Positions 6,186 through 14,885 of a stretch of 64,000 bases of DNA are shown here, piece after piece; position 1 is the stretch's first letter; each line of letters starts with the position of its first letter. The stretch is from Methanobacterium paludis (GTDB lineage: Archaea > Methanobacteriota > Methanobacteria > Methanobacteriales > Methanobacteriaceae): positions 1,252,001-1,316,000 of the forward strand of contig NC_015574.1 in the NCBI RefSeq assembly GCF_000214725.1, in the 5' to 3' direction. Position numbers and translations under genes: made by a program. The notes beneath the pieces are model-generated. The model searched no databases and was not told the origin of the DNA. It was given only the letters and a program-made list of their open reading frames with translations.

Positions 6186-8663
6186 ATGGATCAGAAGATT
6201 AAAGTCGAAGAGGCCGTAAATATAAAAACTTCTGAGCTACTGGAAACGTTGTCATCTGATTTAAAGGGTCTTTCATCGGAGGAAGCCCGTAAAAGGCTCC
6301 AAAAATATGGTTACAATGAAATTTCTGAAGAAAAGATAAGTCCAATAAAAAAACTTTTGAAATTTTTTTGGGGCCCAATACCGTGGATGATCGAAACTGC
6401 ACTTATTTTATCCATTTTAATCCAGCATTGGGCAGATTTCACCGTCATACTAATTTTACTACTTATTAATGGATTGGTAGGTTTCTGGCAGGAATATAAA
6501 GCAGATAATGCCATTGATTTATTAAAAGAAAAATTGGCGTATCGTGCAAGAGTTTTAAGAGATGGAAAATGGGATGTGATTCCATCCAGACTACTTGTAC
6601 CTGGAGATATAGTTAAAATACGTCTGGGTGATATTGTTCCAGCTGATCTCAAACTCACCGAAGGTGATTACGTTAACGTTGATGAATCATCAATAACAGG
6701 GGAATCTTTACCTGTAGATAAAACAGTTGAAAGTATCTGTTATTCTGGTTCCGTTATCCAGGGGGGTGAGATGAAAGGGCTGGTTCTGGAGACTGGAATG
6801 GATACTTTTTTTGGAAGAGCTGCAGGACTTGTAACCAAATCTAAAACCAAAAGCCATCTGGAAGAAGCTGTTATCAAAATAGGAGATTACTTGATAATTT
6901 TAGATGCAATACTCGTATCCTTTATTTTTATTGCGGGATTGTTCCGTAATCAAAGCTTTTTTGAAATTTTAGGTTTTTCACTGGTACTGACCATTGCATC
7001 AATACCTGTGGCACAGCCTGCGGTGCTTTCAGTTACCATGACTGTTGGTGCTATGGCCCTTGCAAAGAAGAAAGCCATAGTGAGCAAATTATCAGCCATA
7101 GAGGAAATGGCAGGTATGGATGTGTTATGTTCAGATAAAACAGGGACTTTAACCAAAAACAAAGTTAAAATTGCAGAGATTGCACCCTTTGGCAAATTTA
7201 CAATGGATGATGTGTTATTTTTTGCGGCTCTGGCCTCATCAAAGGAGGCAAGCGATGCCATTGATGAGGCAGTATACGCTGAGATCAAAGGTTCTAAAAT
7301 CCTTATAAATAGGTTGTGGGAGCATAAATTAATTAAATTCAACCCATTTGATCCAATAAAGAAAAGTGTAGAGACTGAAATACAATACAAAGATGAATAC
7401 GCATTTAAAGTTTCAAAAGGGGCTCCACAAGTTATTTTATCCCTCTTATCAAGAAGCAGTAGTTCTAAAGAAAATGGGGTAGATCTCAAAGATCTTGAAA
7501 AAAAGGTAAATGGAAAGGTTGATGTTTTCGCTTCAAGGGGTTACAGAGCATTAGGTGTGGCAAAAACTGACGTTGAGGGTAATTGGAGTTTTGTGGGTCT
7601 GATTTCACTATACGATCCCCCAAGAAAAGATTCTAAAGAAACAATTGCAGCAGCCAGATCCATGGGAATAGATGTTAAAATGGTAACAGGCGATCACATT
7701 GCCATTGCCAAAGAAATCGCCAAGGAACTGAATTTAGATACAAATATAATGTTACCATCATCATTTTTAAATAAACCAGATAGACAGGCAGAAGAGATAG
7801 TGGAAGATGCCAGTGGCTTTGCAGAAGTATTCCCAGAGCACAAGTACCAGATAGTTGAGATCCTGCAGAGAAACGACAAAATTGTGGGAATGACTGGAGA
7901 TGGAGTTAATGATGCTCCAGCACTTAAAAAAGCAGATGCGGGAATTGCTGTGTTTGGAGCTACAGATGCAGCTAAATCTGCAGCAGATATCGTATTTACA
8001 AAACCAGGACTTTCTGTTATAATCAATGCCATCACAGAAAGCTTCAAAATATTTCACAGGATGAGAAGTTACTCAATTTACAGGGTGGCAGAAACAATAC
8101 GCATTTTAATTTTCAGTGCCATTATCATACTTGCTTTTAATTTTTACCCAGTTACTGCATTAATGCTGGTTTTAATAGCTCTTTTGGATGATATTCCTGT
8201 GATGACCATTGCTTACGACAGAACAGAAGAATTGAACCGTCCCCAGAAGTGGGATATGTACCAAGTATTGGGAATGTCAACCTTTCTGGGACTTCTGGGC
8301 GTTTTATCATCTTTAATCTTATTTTACATAGGAATAAAGGTTTTAAATTTAAACGCAGGTATCCTACAATCCATCATATTTCTCAAACTGGTGGTTGCAG
8401 GACACCTTACCATGTTTGTAACCAGAAATACCGGGCACTTCTGGTCTGTAATGCCCAGTGGAATCTTCTTCTGGTCAGTTATTTTAACTGACATATTTGC
8501 GACTTTACTGGTGGTATTTGGCTGGTATTTGACACCCATTGGATGGGAACTTGCCTTACTGGTATGGCTGTACTCTTTAACTGCCTTTTTAATAGAGGAC
8601 CAGCTCAAAATCTATTTCTACAAAGTACTGGATTCTCATGATTTAAAATATTTCAAAAGTTAG
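6186..8663 (+). CDS. P3A-type plasma-membrane proton ATPase
   Basis: 825-aa P-type ATPase close to archaeal H+-ATPases such as MJ1226 and to fungal/plant proton pumps. In order: cation-ATPase N-domain (LSSEEARKRLQKYGYNEI), two helices, actuator loop with TGES (~171-174), helix M4 with IPVAQPAV (~273-280), phosphorylation loop DKTGTLT (Asp ~317), nucleotide domain with KGAPQ, hinge TGDGVNDAPA near 570, and six C-terminal helices. The lack of Cys-Pro-Cys and of HMA domains rules out a heavy-metal pump. Family members usually have IPVALPAV or IPVAMPTV, so the Gln in M4 is odd. Lying between two trkA-trkH operons, it could energise K+ uptake by proton extrusion; that link is inferred. Confidence 0.88.
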   Translation: MDQKIKVEEAVNIKTSELLETLSSDLKGLSSEEARKRLQKYGYNEISEEKISPIKKLLKFFWGPIPWMIETALILSILIQHWADFTVILILLLINGLVGFWQEYKADNAIDLLKEKLAYRARVLRDGKWDVIPSRLLVPGDIVKIRLGDIVPADLKLTEGDYVNVDESSITGESLPVDKTVESICYSGSVIQGGEMKGLVLETGMDTFFGRAAGLVTKSKTKSHLEEAVIKIGDYLIILDAILVSFIFIAGLFRNQSFFEILGFSLVLTIASIPVAQPAVLSVTMTVGAMALAKKKAIVSKLSAIEEMAGMDVLCSDKTGTLTKNKVKIAEIAPFGKFTMDDVLFFAALASSKEASDAIDEAVYAEIKGSKILINRLWEHKLIKFNPFDPIKKSVETEIQYKDEYAFKVSKGAPQVILSLLSRSSSSKENGVDLKDLEKKVNGKVDVFASRGYRALGVAKTDVEGNWSFVGLISLYDPPRKDSKETIAAARSMGIDVKMVTGDHIAIAKEIAKELNLDTNIMLPSSFLNKPDRQAEEIVEDASGFAEVFPEHKYQIVEILQRNDKIVGMTGDGVNDAPALKKADAGIAVFGATDAAKSAADIVFTKPGLSVIINAITESFKIFHRMRSYSIYRVAETIRILIFSAIIILAFNFYPVTALMLVLIALLDDIPVMTIAYDRTEELNRPQKWDMYQVLGMSTFLGLLGVLSSLILFYIGIKVLNLNAGILQSIIFLKLVVAGHLTMFVTRNTGHFWSVMPSGIFFWSVILTDIFATLLVVFGWYLTPIGWELALLVWLYSLTAFLIEDQLKIYFYKVLDSHDLKYFKS

Positions 8664-8983
8664 GTTAAATCCATTTAAGTTATTAAAGTCTTTAAATCAG
8701 GATTAACTTAAATCAAAAAATAATCGGAAGTAGTTTTCAAAATGAGTTATCAGAAATAAGCTAAAAAGAAGTAATGAGAAAAATTAAGTTAAATTGGAAA
8801 GTAAAAGAGTATCTGATCAAAGTAAATTCAAAAAAATAGGACTAAATTTAGAAAGTTAGGTAAAGTTTAGAAAATCACCTAATAATAATTAAGATGTTTA
8901 AATAATTTTAATCATCTTAAAATCTATTTTTTAACCTTATTTGTTGATTAAATCCCATTTATCATCTTGAAACACTTAAAAAC
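8664..8983. other. Non-coding stretch upstream of the second trk promoter
   Basis: AT-rich, with no convincing reading frame and no strong hairpin. It separates the end of the P-type ATPase from the trkA copy 2 promoter. Confidence 0.5.
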
Positions 8984-9000
8984 GGAAAATTTATATATTA
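8984..9000 (+). promoter_or_regulatory. TATA/BRE promoter of the second trkA-trkH operon
   Basis: GGAAAATTTATATATTA followed by TCTAAAACGATC matches the first trk promoter at 1804-1820. It implies a leader of about 125 nt before the ATG at 9152. Confidence 0.65.
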
Positions 9001-9151
9001 TCTAAAACGATCATTATAAGGTTTAAAATTTTTAGGGCATTGATCCTTAAATATCCTATAGATAATATTTAAAAAGTCTAAATATCCTTTGAATATTCAG
9101 AATGTTTAAATATATTAGATTCAAGTTAAATGGATAGGTTAGGTGTCTTAA

Positions 9152-9808
9152 ATGCATGTAATAATCATGGGTGGTGGGAGAGTAGGTTTGCATCTTGCTT
9201 CATCTTTAGTTTCTGCCAAACAGGATGTTACATTAATTGAGAAAAATGAGGATATATGTAATACTGTGGCGGCTGAATTTGATGCCCTTGTTATATGTGG
9301 TAATGGTACAGATGTAAAAACTCTTGAACATGCCAATATTGATAATGCAGATGTCTTTGTTGCAGCTACAGGACATGATGAATCAAACCTCCTTGCATGT
9401 ATTTTAGTCCACGAGTATCATCTAAAAAAGATTATTGCACGTGTCAGCGACCCTGCTCATGAAGAGGTTTTTAGAAAAGTAGGTGTTGATGCTGTTGTTA
9501 GCCCTGAGCTTACCGCTGCAAGCTACCTTGAAAAAATAATAATCAGACCTAAAGTTGCAGAATTGATTGTTCTGGGTAAGGGCAATGCGGAATTAATAGA
9601 CATTCCTGTTGAAAATAAGAGAGTTATAGGTAAAAAAATTGGTGACATAAGTCCTACAGAGGATTACATTATATGTGCAATTTATAAAAACGAAGAGATC
9701 ATCATTCCTCAACCAGATATGGTTTTAGAAGAAGGTTATAGAATTTCAGTTCTTACAAAAACCAGATCTGTAAAAGAAGTTGTGGGAATGTTTATAAAAT
9801 CAGGTTAG
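9152..9808 (+). CDS. trkA: Trk potassium uptake regulatory subunit TrkA (copy 2)
   Basis: Paralogue of the gene at 1941, 218 aa, with the same RCK-N/TrkA_C layout: MHVIIMGGGRVG at the start, LIEKNE at the end of strand 2, GNGTDVKTLEHANI, and a C-terminal domain ending MVLEEGYRISVLTK. Both copies keep the segment SPELTAASYLEKI that links the two domains. The ATG start is supported by TTAGGTG upstream. The next gene, trkH copy 2, starts 82 bp downstream, a longer gap than in the first operon (28 bp). Confidence 0.93.
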   Translation: MHVIIMGGGRVGLHLASSLVSAKQDVTLIEKNEDICNTVAAEFDALVICGNGTDVKTLEHANIDNADVFVAATGHDESNLLACILVHEYHLKKIIARVSDPAHEEVFRKVGVDAVVSPELTAASYLEKIIIRPKVAELIVLGKGNAELIDIPVENKRVIGKKIGDISPTEDYIICAIYKNEEIIIPQPDMVLEEGYRISVLTKTRSVKEVVGMFIKSG

Positions 9809-9890
9809 TATTAATGTTTATATAGTATAATGTATAATGGTTATTTTCAATGGTTTAATTCCATAATGTTCATTTAAAAGGGGCTTGATC

Positions 9891-11375
9891 TTGTATTCTA
9901 TTAATAAACTAACTAAAAAAGAAGTTTATTCTATATTTCATTATACAGGTTATATAAGCCTACTTTTAGGGTTTTTAATGTTAATTCCTGTTTTAGTAGC
10001 TTTAATTTACGGTGAAACTCATTATATAATGCCTTTTATTTATTCTGCTGTTTTAAGTATAGCTTTTGGTTTTGTATTTTACAGAGTATTCAAATCTAAA
10101 GGGGAAATGTCACTCAAAAGTGTGATGATATTTGCAACAGGTATCTGGCTTATTGGCAGTGCACTGGCTGCTTTGCCTTTCTACTTTTCTGGTGATCTAT
10201 CTTATCTTGACGGATATTTTGAAGCTATGTCCGGTTTTACAACCACTGGATTTACTATGTACACCAATTTAGATGCAGTAACCCATACCATGGACTTCTG
10301 GCGTGGATTTATGCAGTGGCTCGGTGGAATTGGAATCATTGTCATGGCTTTAACCATACTATCATCACCTTCTGTAAATATAATGAGGATGTACTCTGCA
10401 GAAGGCAGGGAAGAAAGATTGGTTCCCAGTATTAAACACACAACAAGGATCATACTTTATATTTACATAGGATACACAATCATATCCATTGCACTGTTTA
10501 AACTAGCTGGTATGCCTGTTTTTGACTCGATATTTTATGCATTCAGCGCATTATCAACAGGTGGATTTGGGATGCAGAATGCAAGCCTTGGCTTTTATAA
10601 CAGCATCTGGATAGAGATAGCCGCCATTATAGTGATGATAATCGGTGCAACCAACTTCGCACTACATTACACAATTATTAAAGGAAACTGGAAGGAATAT
10701 TTCAAAGACATAGAAACCAAGGTCGCATGGTTCCTTTTAATAGTTGGAATTTTCTTAGTGACAGTATTTCTATACAACACATCCTACTATGGACACAATT
10801 TCCTTTTATCTCTCCGTTACTCCATTTTCCAGGTAGTTTCAGCTTTAACCACCACAGGTCTTCAAACAGTTCCCCCTAACGAAATAACGGTACAGTGGGA
10901 AGGAATGGGCATATTTGTACTCACAATCCTCATGATCATAGGTGCAGGTGCCTGCTCAACTGGTGGAGGTATAAAATGGCTGAGAATTGGTATACTGGTT
11001 AAAGGAATGTGGTGGCAGGTAAAATCACTTTTACTCCCAAAAGGTGCCATAATACCTCAAAAAATCCATCATGTAAATGATGTTAAAATAAGTGAAAAAC
11101 TCTTGAAATTAACAGGATTATTCGTCTTCAGTTACTTTGCCATATACCTTATAAGCGTCATAATCGTATTATTTTACTATCAAAATGTTCCTCAGGTCAT
11201 GTTTGAAGTGGCATCTGCTCTAAGCAACGTGGGACTTGGCTCAGGACTCATGACTGCAACTTCTCCTGTTGTGACAAAAATAGTATTCATAGCTGACTTT
11301 TGGATAGGCAGACTCGAAATATGGCCTATACTGCTTTTCATTGCTATTATAATCCAAAACACCATAAGGAAATGA
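9891..11375 (+). CDS. trkH: Trk potassium transporter membrane subunit TrkH (copy 2)
   Basis: 494-aa paralogue of the gene at 2623. All four K+-filter loops are intact (GFTTTGF, LSTGGF, LTTTGL, LSNVGLG), so both copies should transport. I choose the TTG at 9891 rather than the TTG at 9885: AAAAGGGG lies at a normal distance only from 9891, and copy 1 starts at the same residue (MYSINKL). Differences from copy 1 fall mostly in extramembrane loops and outer helices, which suggests the two may differ in affinity or regulation rather than being a recent redundant duplicate. Confidence 0.93.
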   Translation: MYSINKLTKKEVYSIFHYTGYISLLLGFLMLIPVLVALIYGETHYIMPFIYSAVLSIAFGFVFYRVFKSKGEMSLKSVMIFATGIWLIGSALAALPFYFSGDLSYLDGYFEAMSGFTTTGFTMYTNLDAVTHTMDFWRGFMQWLGGIGIIVMALTILSSPSVNIMRMYSAEGREERLVPSIKHTTRIILYIYIGYTIISIALFKLAGMPVFDSIFYAFSALSTGGFGMQNASLGFYNSIWIEIAAIIVMIIGATNFALHYTIIKGNWKEYFKDIETKVAWFLLIVGIFLVTVFLYNTSYYGHNFLLSLRYSIFQVVSALTTTGLQTVPPNEITVQWEGMGIFVLTILMIIGAGACSTGGGIKWLRIGILVKGMWWQVKSLLLPKGAIIPQKIHHVNDVKISEKLLKLTGLFVFSYFAIYLISVIIVLFYYQNVPQVMFEVASALSNVGLGSGLMTATSPVVTKIVFIADFWIGRLEIWPILLFIAIIIQNTIRK

Positions 11376-11495
11376 TTATGATAATGAATGATGAAATATG
11401 CAATAATCAACATTAAACAGAAAAATTAGTAAAAAGTTTATTTTTTTTATTTATTCTTCAAGTTCTATTTTTACTTTTTCAATTTCTTATTTTAT

Positions 11496-12068
11496 TCACT
11501 TAACTTCTTGATTTTTAATTTTATTGCTTTTTGCAGCTTCTATTCTTGTAGATTCCCTAACTCTGATTATGTTTTTAACTATTTCCTCGGCTGATCTGCC
11601 GCCGAAATAAAATCCTATAACCACTACGAGTACCCACCAGAGGTTAGTAGAAACTACTTTAAATAAATTCGAATCAGGCAAAGCCCCTTCAAAACTCATT
11701 AAACCAAAAAATACTGATATAAATGAAATTGTTATTGCTCTTCTAACTTCTCCTGTGTCTATTGCTGTTGTGTTTGATAAAATACCAGATCCAATTAAGA
11801 CTGTTAATAAAATGCCCATGCCCATAAGGCCTAGTCCAGTAATGGAATGATACTTCCAGAAGGCTATGTAAACACTGGCAGCAAAACCAAGGATTATTAT
11901 AAAACTTCCAGCAAAAAAGCGTTTAGAACTCCATTTATTGTCTCTATCTTTTTGAGCATTTACATCTTCTTGATCTTTTTGAGCATCTGTAGGTTGCGGA
12001 TTATTTTGTTGATTATTCTGTTGATTATTCTGTTGATTATTCTGTTGATTGTTCCTTTTTTTGCCCAT
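11496..12068 (-). CDS. Membrane protein with Asn/Gln-repeat N-terminus, 190 aa
   Basis: The start is the ATG at 12066-12068 (MGKKRNNQQ), preceded by AGGAGAGGT; an upstream ATG at 12101 lies beyond this ribosome-binding site. The first 40 residues are low-complexity: four NNQQ units encoded by a 12-bp DNA repeat, then a charged QKDQEDVNAQKDRDN segment. Four hydrophobic helices follow (roughly residues 45-155). The end is a charged tail (NIIRVRESTRIEAAKSNKIK). No transporter or enzyme signature is recognised. The N-terminus is probably cytoplasmic and disordered. The repeat number may vary between strains because the unit is 12 bp and keeps frame. Confidence 0.7.
   Translation of the reverse strand: MGKKRNNQQNNQQNNQQNNQQNNPQPTDAQKDQEDVNAQKDRDNKWSSKRFFAGSFIIILGFAASVYIAFWKYHSITGLGLMGMGILLTVLIGSGILSNTTAIDTGEVRRAITISFISVFFGLMSFEGALPDSNLFKVVSTNLWWVLVVVIGFYFGGRSAEEIVKNIIRVRESTRIEAAKSNKIKNQEVK
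12007..12054 (+). repeat. 12-bp tandem repeat, four copies, inside a coding region
   Basis: TGTTGATTATTC repeated four times (the last copy has one change). On the minus strand it encodes NNQQ per unit in the N-terminus of the membrane protein. Confidence 0.9.
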
Positions 12069-12377
12069 TTTACCTCTCCTTGGATACTTATATTTGAACA
12101 TTGATTAATATTTTACTACTATCTTTGAAGAATTTATTATAAAATGATCTATAGCTTGTATAATACATACATTTTAAAAGATTTATTTAAGGATTAAATG
12201 AAAATGAAAACAGAATTTAATGCTAAATTGTTCAAAAATTTTAATCTAATATTGAATTGTAATAAAAACAAAAATTGATAAATTAAAGGAAAAGAAAAGA
12301 TAAAAATTGGTCAATAATTAATAAAATTAATATTTAAATTAAAGAAAAATAGAAACTAAAATCTATGGAGGTAAAAT

Positions 12378-12563
12378 ATGCCAGTAATCACAATAGATGC
12401 TCCTAAACTCACAAAGGAACAGAAATCAGAGCTTGTTAAATCATTTGCAGAAAAAGCAAGCGAAGTTATGGGTCTGCCAGTTGAGGCCATGGTAATCCTC
12501 ATAAGGGAAGTTGACGCAGAAAACGTTGGCGTTGGAAATATACTCCTCTGCGACAGGCAATGA
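12378..12563 (+). CDS. 4-oxalocrotonate tautomerase family protein
   Basis: 61 aa, the standard length of this family. After removal of Met the chain begins with Pro, the catalytic base, in PVITIDAPKLT. It continues with the helix QKSELVKSFAEKASEVMGLP and the strand MVILIREVDAENVGVG seen in 4-OT/DmpI-like hexamers. GGAGG lies 8 nt upstream of the ATG. The family interconverts enol and keto acids; the substrate in methanogens is not known. Monocistronic, with no aromatic-degradation genes nearby, so a generic tautomerase role is the most that can be said. Confidence 0.85.
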   Translation: MPVITIDAPKLTKEQKSELVKSFAEKASEVMGLPVEAMVILIREVDAENVGVGNILLCDRQ

Positions 12564-12653
12564 ATATAATTCATGTCTTATCTTTTTTTTAAAAACAATA
12601 CCTATTTAATAAGTATATACTCCGTCTATGAGTAAGGAACTCTTTCATATACC

Positions 12654-12706
12654 TTGTCCCTGCTTTGGATTCATCTTTTGTTGTCCCTGCTTTGGATTCA
12701 TCCTTT
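12654..12706 (+). repeat. 27-bp imperfect direct repeat, two copies
   Basis: TTGTCCCTGCTTTGGATTCA occurs at 12654 and again at 12681, followed by TCTTTT and TCCTTT. The second unit contains the stop codon of the membrane-protein gene ending at 12698, so the duplication created extra sequence just downstream of that gene. Confidence 0.8.
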
Positions 12707-13033
12707 CATCAATTTAGCAACAAAACCTCCAATACACATCATAAAACCTGGGATAATTAAATAACTAATTAAATCCACGGAAGATAGAGGAACTGTTTTA
12801 TTATTGAGAACAGAATAAATGATTAACACTATTGAAACCCCTAAACCTGAAATTAGTCCGACTCGAGCTTTCCCGCTTTTAGATGTGAAAGTTGCTATAA
12901 ATCCACCGAAAAGCAAAATTAAAACAAATGAATTTGTAATAGCAGACGGACTATACCAAAAAATTGAATTCACAATAGAAAAAAGTCCTATTACGATTAC
13001 CATACCCAATAAAATACCATACCGATTTTTCAT
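12698..13033 (-). CDS. Small four-helix membrane protein, 111 aa
   Basis: Four hydrophobic segments (about 8-26, 33-50, 58-76 and 88-107) account for nearly all of the chain, separated by short polar loops (TSKSGKARVG, NNKTVPLSS). Glycines recur in helices 1, 2 and 4. No known transporter motif. It starts at the ATG at 13031-13033. The 3' end runs into the 27-bp direct repeat. The neighbour upstream is the 12-bp satellite and then dedA on the same strand. Function unknown. Confidence 0.65.
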   Translation of the reverse strand: MKNRYGILLGMVIVIGLFSIVNSIFWYSPSAITNSFVLILLFGGFIATFTSKSGKARVGLISGLGVSIVLIIYSVLNNKTVPLSSVDLISYLIIPGFMMCIGGFVAKLMKG

Positions 13034-13082
13034 TTATTCACTATCCAGTCCCTTAAGATTTATTTTAGATTAGTTGATTCAT

Positions 13083-13214
13083 TGTTCTGATTCATGTTCT
13101 GATTCATGTTCTGATTCATGTTCTGATTCATGTTCTGATTCATGTTCTGATTCATGTTCTGATTCATGTTCTGATTCATGTTCTGATTCATGTTCTGATT
13201 CATGTTCTGATTCA
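13083..13214 (+). repeat. 12-bp tandem satellite, eleven perfect copies
   Basis: TGTTCTGATTCA is repeated exactly eleven times over 132 bp with no mismatch. On the minus strand the array is open from an ATG at 13215 to a stop at 13060 and would encode (MNQN)x11 followed by NESTNLK. No Shine-Dalgarno precedes that ATG, so translation is doubtful. It lies just after the dedA stop. Confidence 0.95.
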
Positions 13215-13219
13215 TTTTG

Positions 13220-13846
13220 TTAAGGATTTATTGAAGCTTTTCCTCTGTGCTTGTATATTAAGTATCCTATAAATCCTATAACTCCCATTATGACGATTAT
13301 GTCTAGTATGTGGAAGTATTTGCTTATTATATCCCATCTTGGCCCTAGTTGGACTCCTATGTAGCCTAGTACGAAGCACCATGGTAGTGATCCCAGGAAG
13401 GTGTAGATTGTGAATTTTTTCAGGTTCATGTGTGTGATTCCGGCCGGTAAGGATATGAAGGTCCGTATCCCCGGTAGGACTCTGCTTATTAACACTGCTT
13501 CGTAACCGTACTTATCAAACCATTTATCCGCAGTTTCCAGATTTTTATGGGTAATGAGTATGTACTTACCATACTTTTCAAGTAACGGTCTTCCACCTTT
13601 CAATCCCACAAAATAAGCTATGAGTGATCCGAGGAGGTTGCCCAGTGCTCCGACGAGGGTTATTCCCCAGAGCGTCATGTTGGTGTTACCCTGCCACACA
13701 ACAAAACCACTGAAAGTCATTATTATCTCACTTGGAAGAGGTATGCAGGCACTTTCAAGGGTCATTCCAATAAAAACACCCCAATAACCCAGACTACTTA
13801 TAATATTAATCACAAAAAGACTCAAAAATTCAACTATGCTTACCAT
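13220..13846 (-). CDS. DedA/SNARE-associated family membrane protein
   Basis: 208 aa with four to five membrane segments. Family marks: the re-entrant motif LESACIPLPSEIIM with its Pro-Ser-Glu near residue 35, GSLIAYFVGLKGG, and the signature RVLPGIRTFISLPAG with its conserved arginines near residue 120. DedA proteins affect lipid flipping and membrane-potential maintenance; bacterial relatives recycle undecaprenyl phosphate. I use the ATG at 13844-13846 (MVSIVEF) because GGTG lies just upstream; the earlier GTG at 13855 is inside that site. The PAP2 phosphatase gene 45 bp upstream on the same strand fits a shared role in recycling lipid carriers for cell-wall synthesis. Confidence 0.87.
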   Translation of the reverse strand: MVSIVEFLSLFVINIISSLGYWGVFIGMTLESACIPLPSEIIMTFSGFVVWQGNTNMTLWGITLVGALGNLLGSLIAYFVGLKGGRPLLEKYGKYILITHKNLETADKWFDKYGYEAVLISRVLPGIRTFISLPAGITHMNLKKFTIYTFLGSLPWCFVLGYIGVQLGPRWDIISKYFHILDIIVIMGVIGFIGYLIYKHRGKASINP

Positions 13847-13890
13847 GTAAAACACCTTTAAAAATTATGTATCTTCTCTTTATTTTCTCT

Positions 13891-14472
13891 TTATTCTCCT
13901 GTTAGTTTTCCTGTTATCTTTGAGTAAGTCCATTTAACAGCATTGTTAATAGGGGTTAACCTGTCCCTAAACTGGAATATGAGCATTGTACTTATTACTG
14001 CAACAATAAATGAGCCGAAAATATCCATTGGGAAGTGAACTCCACAAAATACCCTTGCAAAGCCTCCTATGAATCCTAATATCATAAGTATTATTCCTGC
14101 AATCCTTGTTTCCTTGAAGTAAACCATCATTAATGCAAGTGAAAGCATTAGTGTTGTGTGATCAGATGGAAAAGACGATTCTGCAGGGTACTGGAATAAT
14201 AGGGTTCCTGTTGGAATCATAAAGGGTCGGGGGTGGAAATAAAACAAACTTATAATGAAGTTCATAATAAGTCCGAGAACCGCTGCATAACCTCCGTACA
14301 GCACTATGTCACGAATTTTATCTCCTTTCCTGATCCAAATGTAAATCATGCCTAAAATTATTACTACAGGCATGTACTTTGCTGCCAATATGGCCAGAGT
14401 GTCTATAAATGGATTTAAACCAGCGTACTGGTTAATAAGATGGAATACTGCCATGTTTAATTGTTCAATCAT
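13891..14472 (-). CDS. PAP2-superfamily phosphatase (BcrC-like polyprenyl-diphosphatase candidate)
   Basis: 193 aa, six hydrophobic helices. The three PAP2 motifs are present in order: YFHPRPF (a short form of KxxxxxxRP) near residue 77, SFPSDHTT (PSGH-type, catalytic His) near 101, and RVFCGVHFPMDI (SRxxxxxHxxxD-type) near 138. Such enzymes hydrolyse lipid pyrophosphates outside the membrane. In an archaeon with a lipid-carrier-dependent cell wall or N-glycosylation, undecaprenyl- or dolichyl-diphosphate would be the likely substrate; this is inferred. Same strand as dedA, 45 bp apart, probably co-transcribed. Confidence 0.85.
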   Translation of the reverse strand: MIEQLNMAVFHLINQYAGLNPFIDTLAILAAKYMPVVIILGMIYIWIRKGDKIRDIVLYGGYAAVLGLIMNFIISLFYFHPRPFMIPTGTLLFQYPAESSFPSDHTTLMLSLALMMVYFKETRIAGIILMILGFIGGFARVFCGVHFPMDIFGSFIVAVISTMLIFQFRDRLTPINNAVKWTYSKITGKLTGE

Positions 14473-14885
14473 AAAATATCAACTTCTAATTTCTTGTAAA
14501 TTATAGAGCCCTGTTAACTGTTTTAAGCCATATACTTGTGGTTTGGCATTTACAAGAGCCACATTTAACGTATTTTTTTAGAAATAATCCCACATACTAT
14601 CTTAGCTCTATTTTGTGGATTATATTTAAGTATTTATTCCCCAGTTATGCCCCAATCTTAACCCAATCTTTTCATTAAAATGATGAAAACAACTATTTTA
14701 TGCTTATATGTTGCGGGTTAGATAAAATTTGATAGATAACTACTAAAAGGAGACTTAGAACCTAAAAAACATGTAGATAACTAATGAAATGAGATCTAAA
14801 CCTTGGCAGGTTAATGATGAAATATGAGAATTTGATTGAAAAGTTTTCCAAAAAAATGAATAAAAAAAAAGTTTAACTATTAAAA
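14473..14885. other. Non-coding stretch between PAP2 and rubrerythrin genes
   Basis: AT-rich. It contains an imperfect direct repeat (TAGATAACTACTAAAAGGAG near 14733 and TAGATAACTAATGAAATGAG near 14774). No reading frame with a ribosome-binding site was seen. Confidence 0.4.

Noticed and set aside
13060..13215. A gene encoding (MNQN)x11
   Set aside because: Open only because the repeat is 12 bp; it has no ribosome-binding site and no non-repetitive body.
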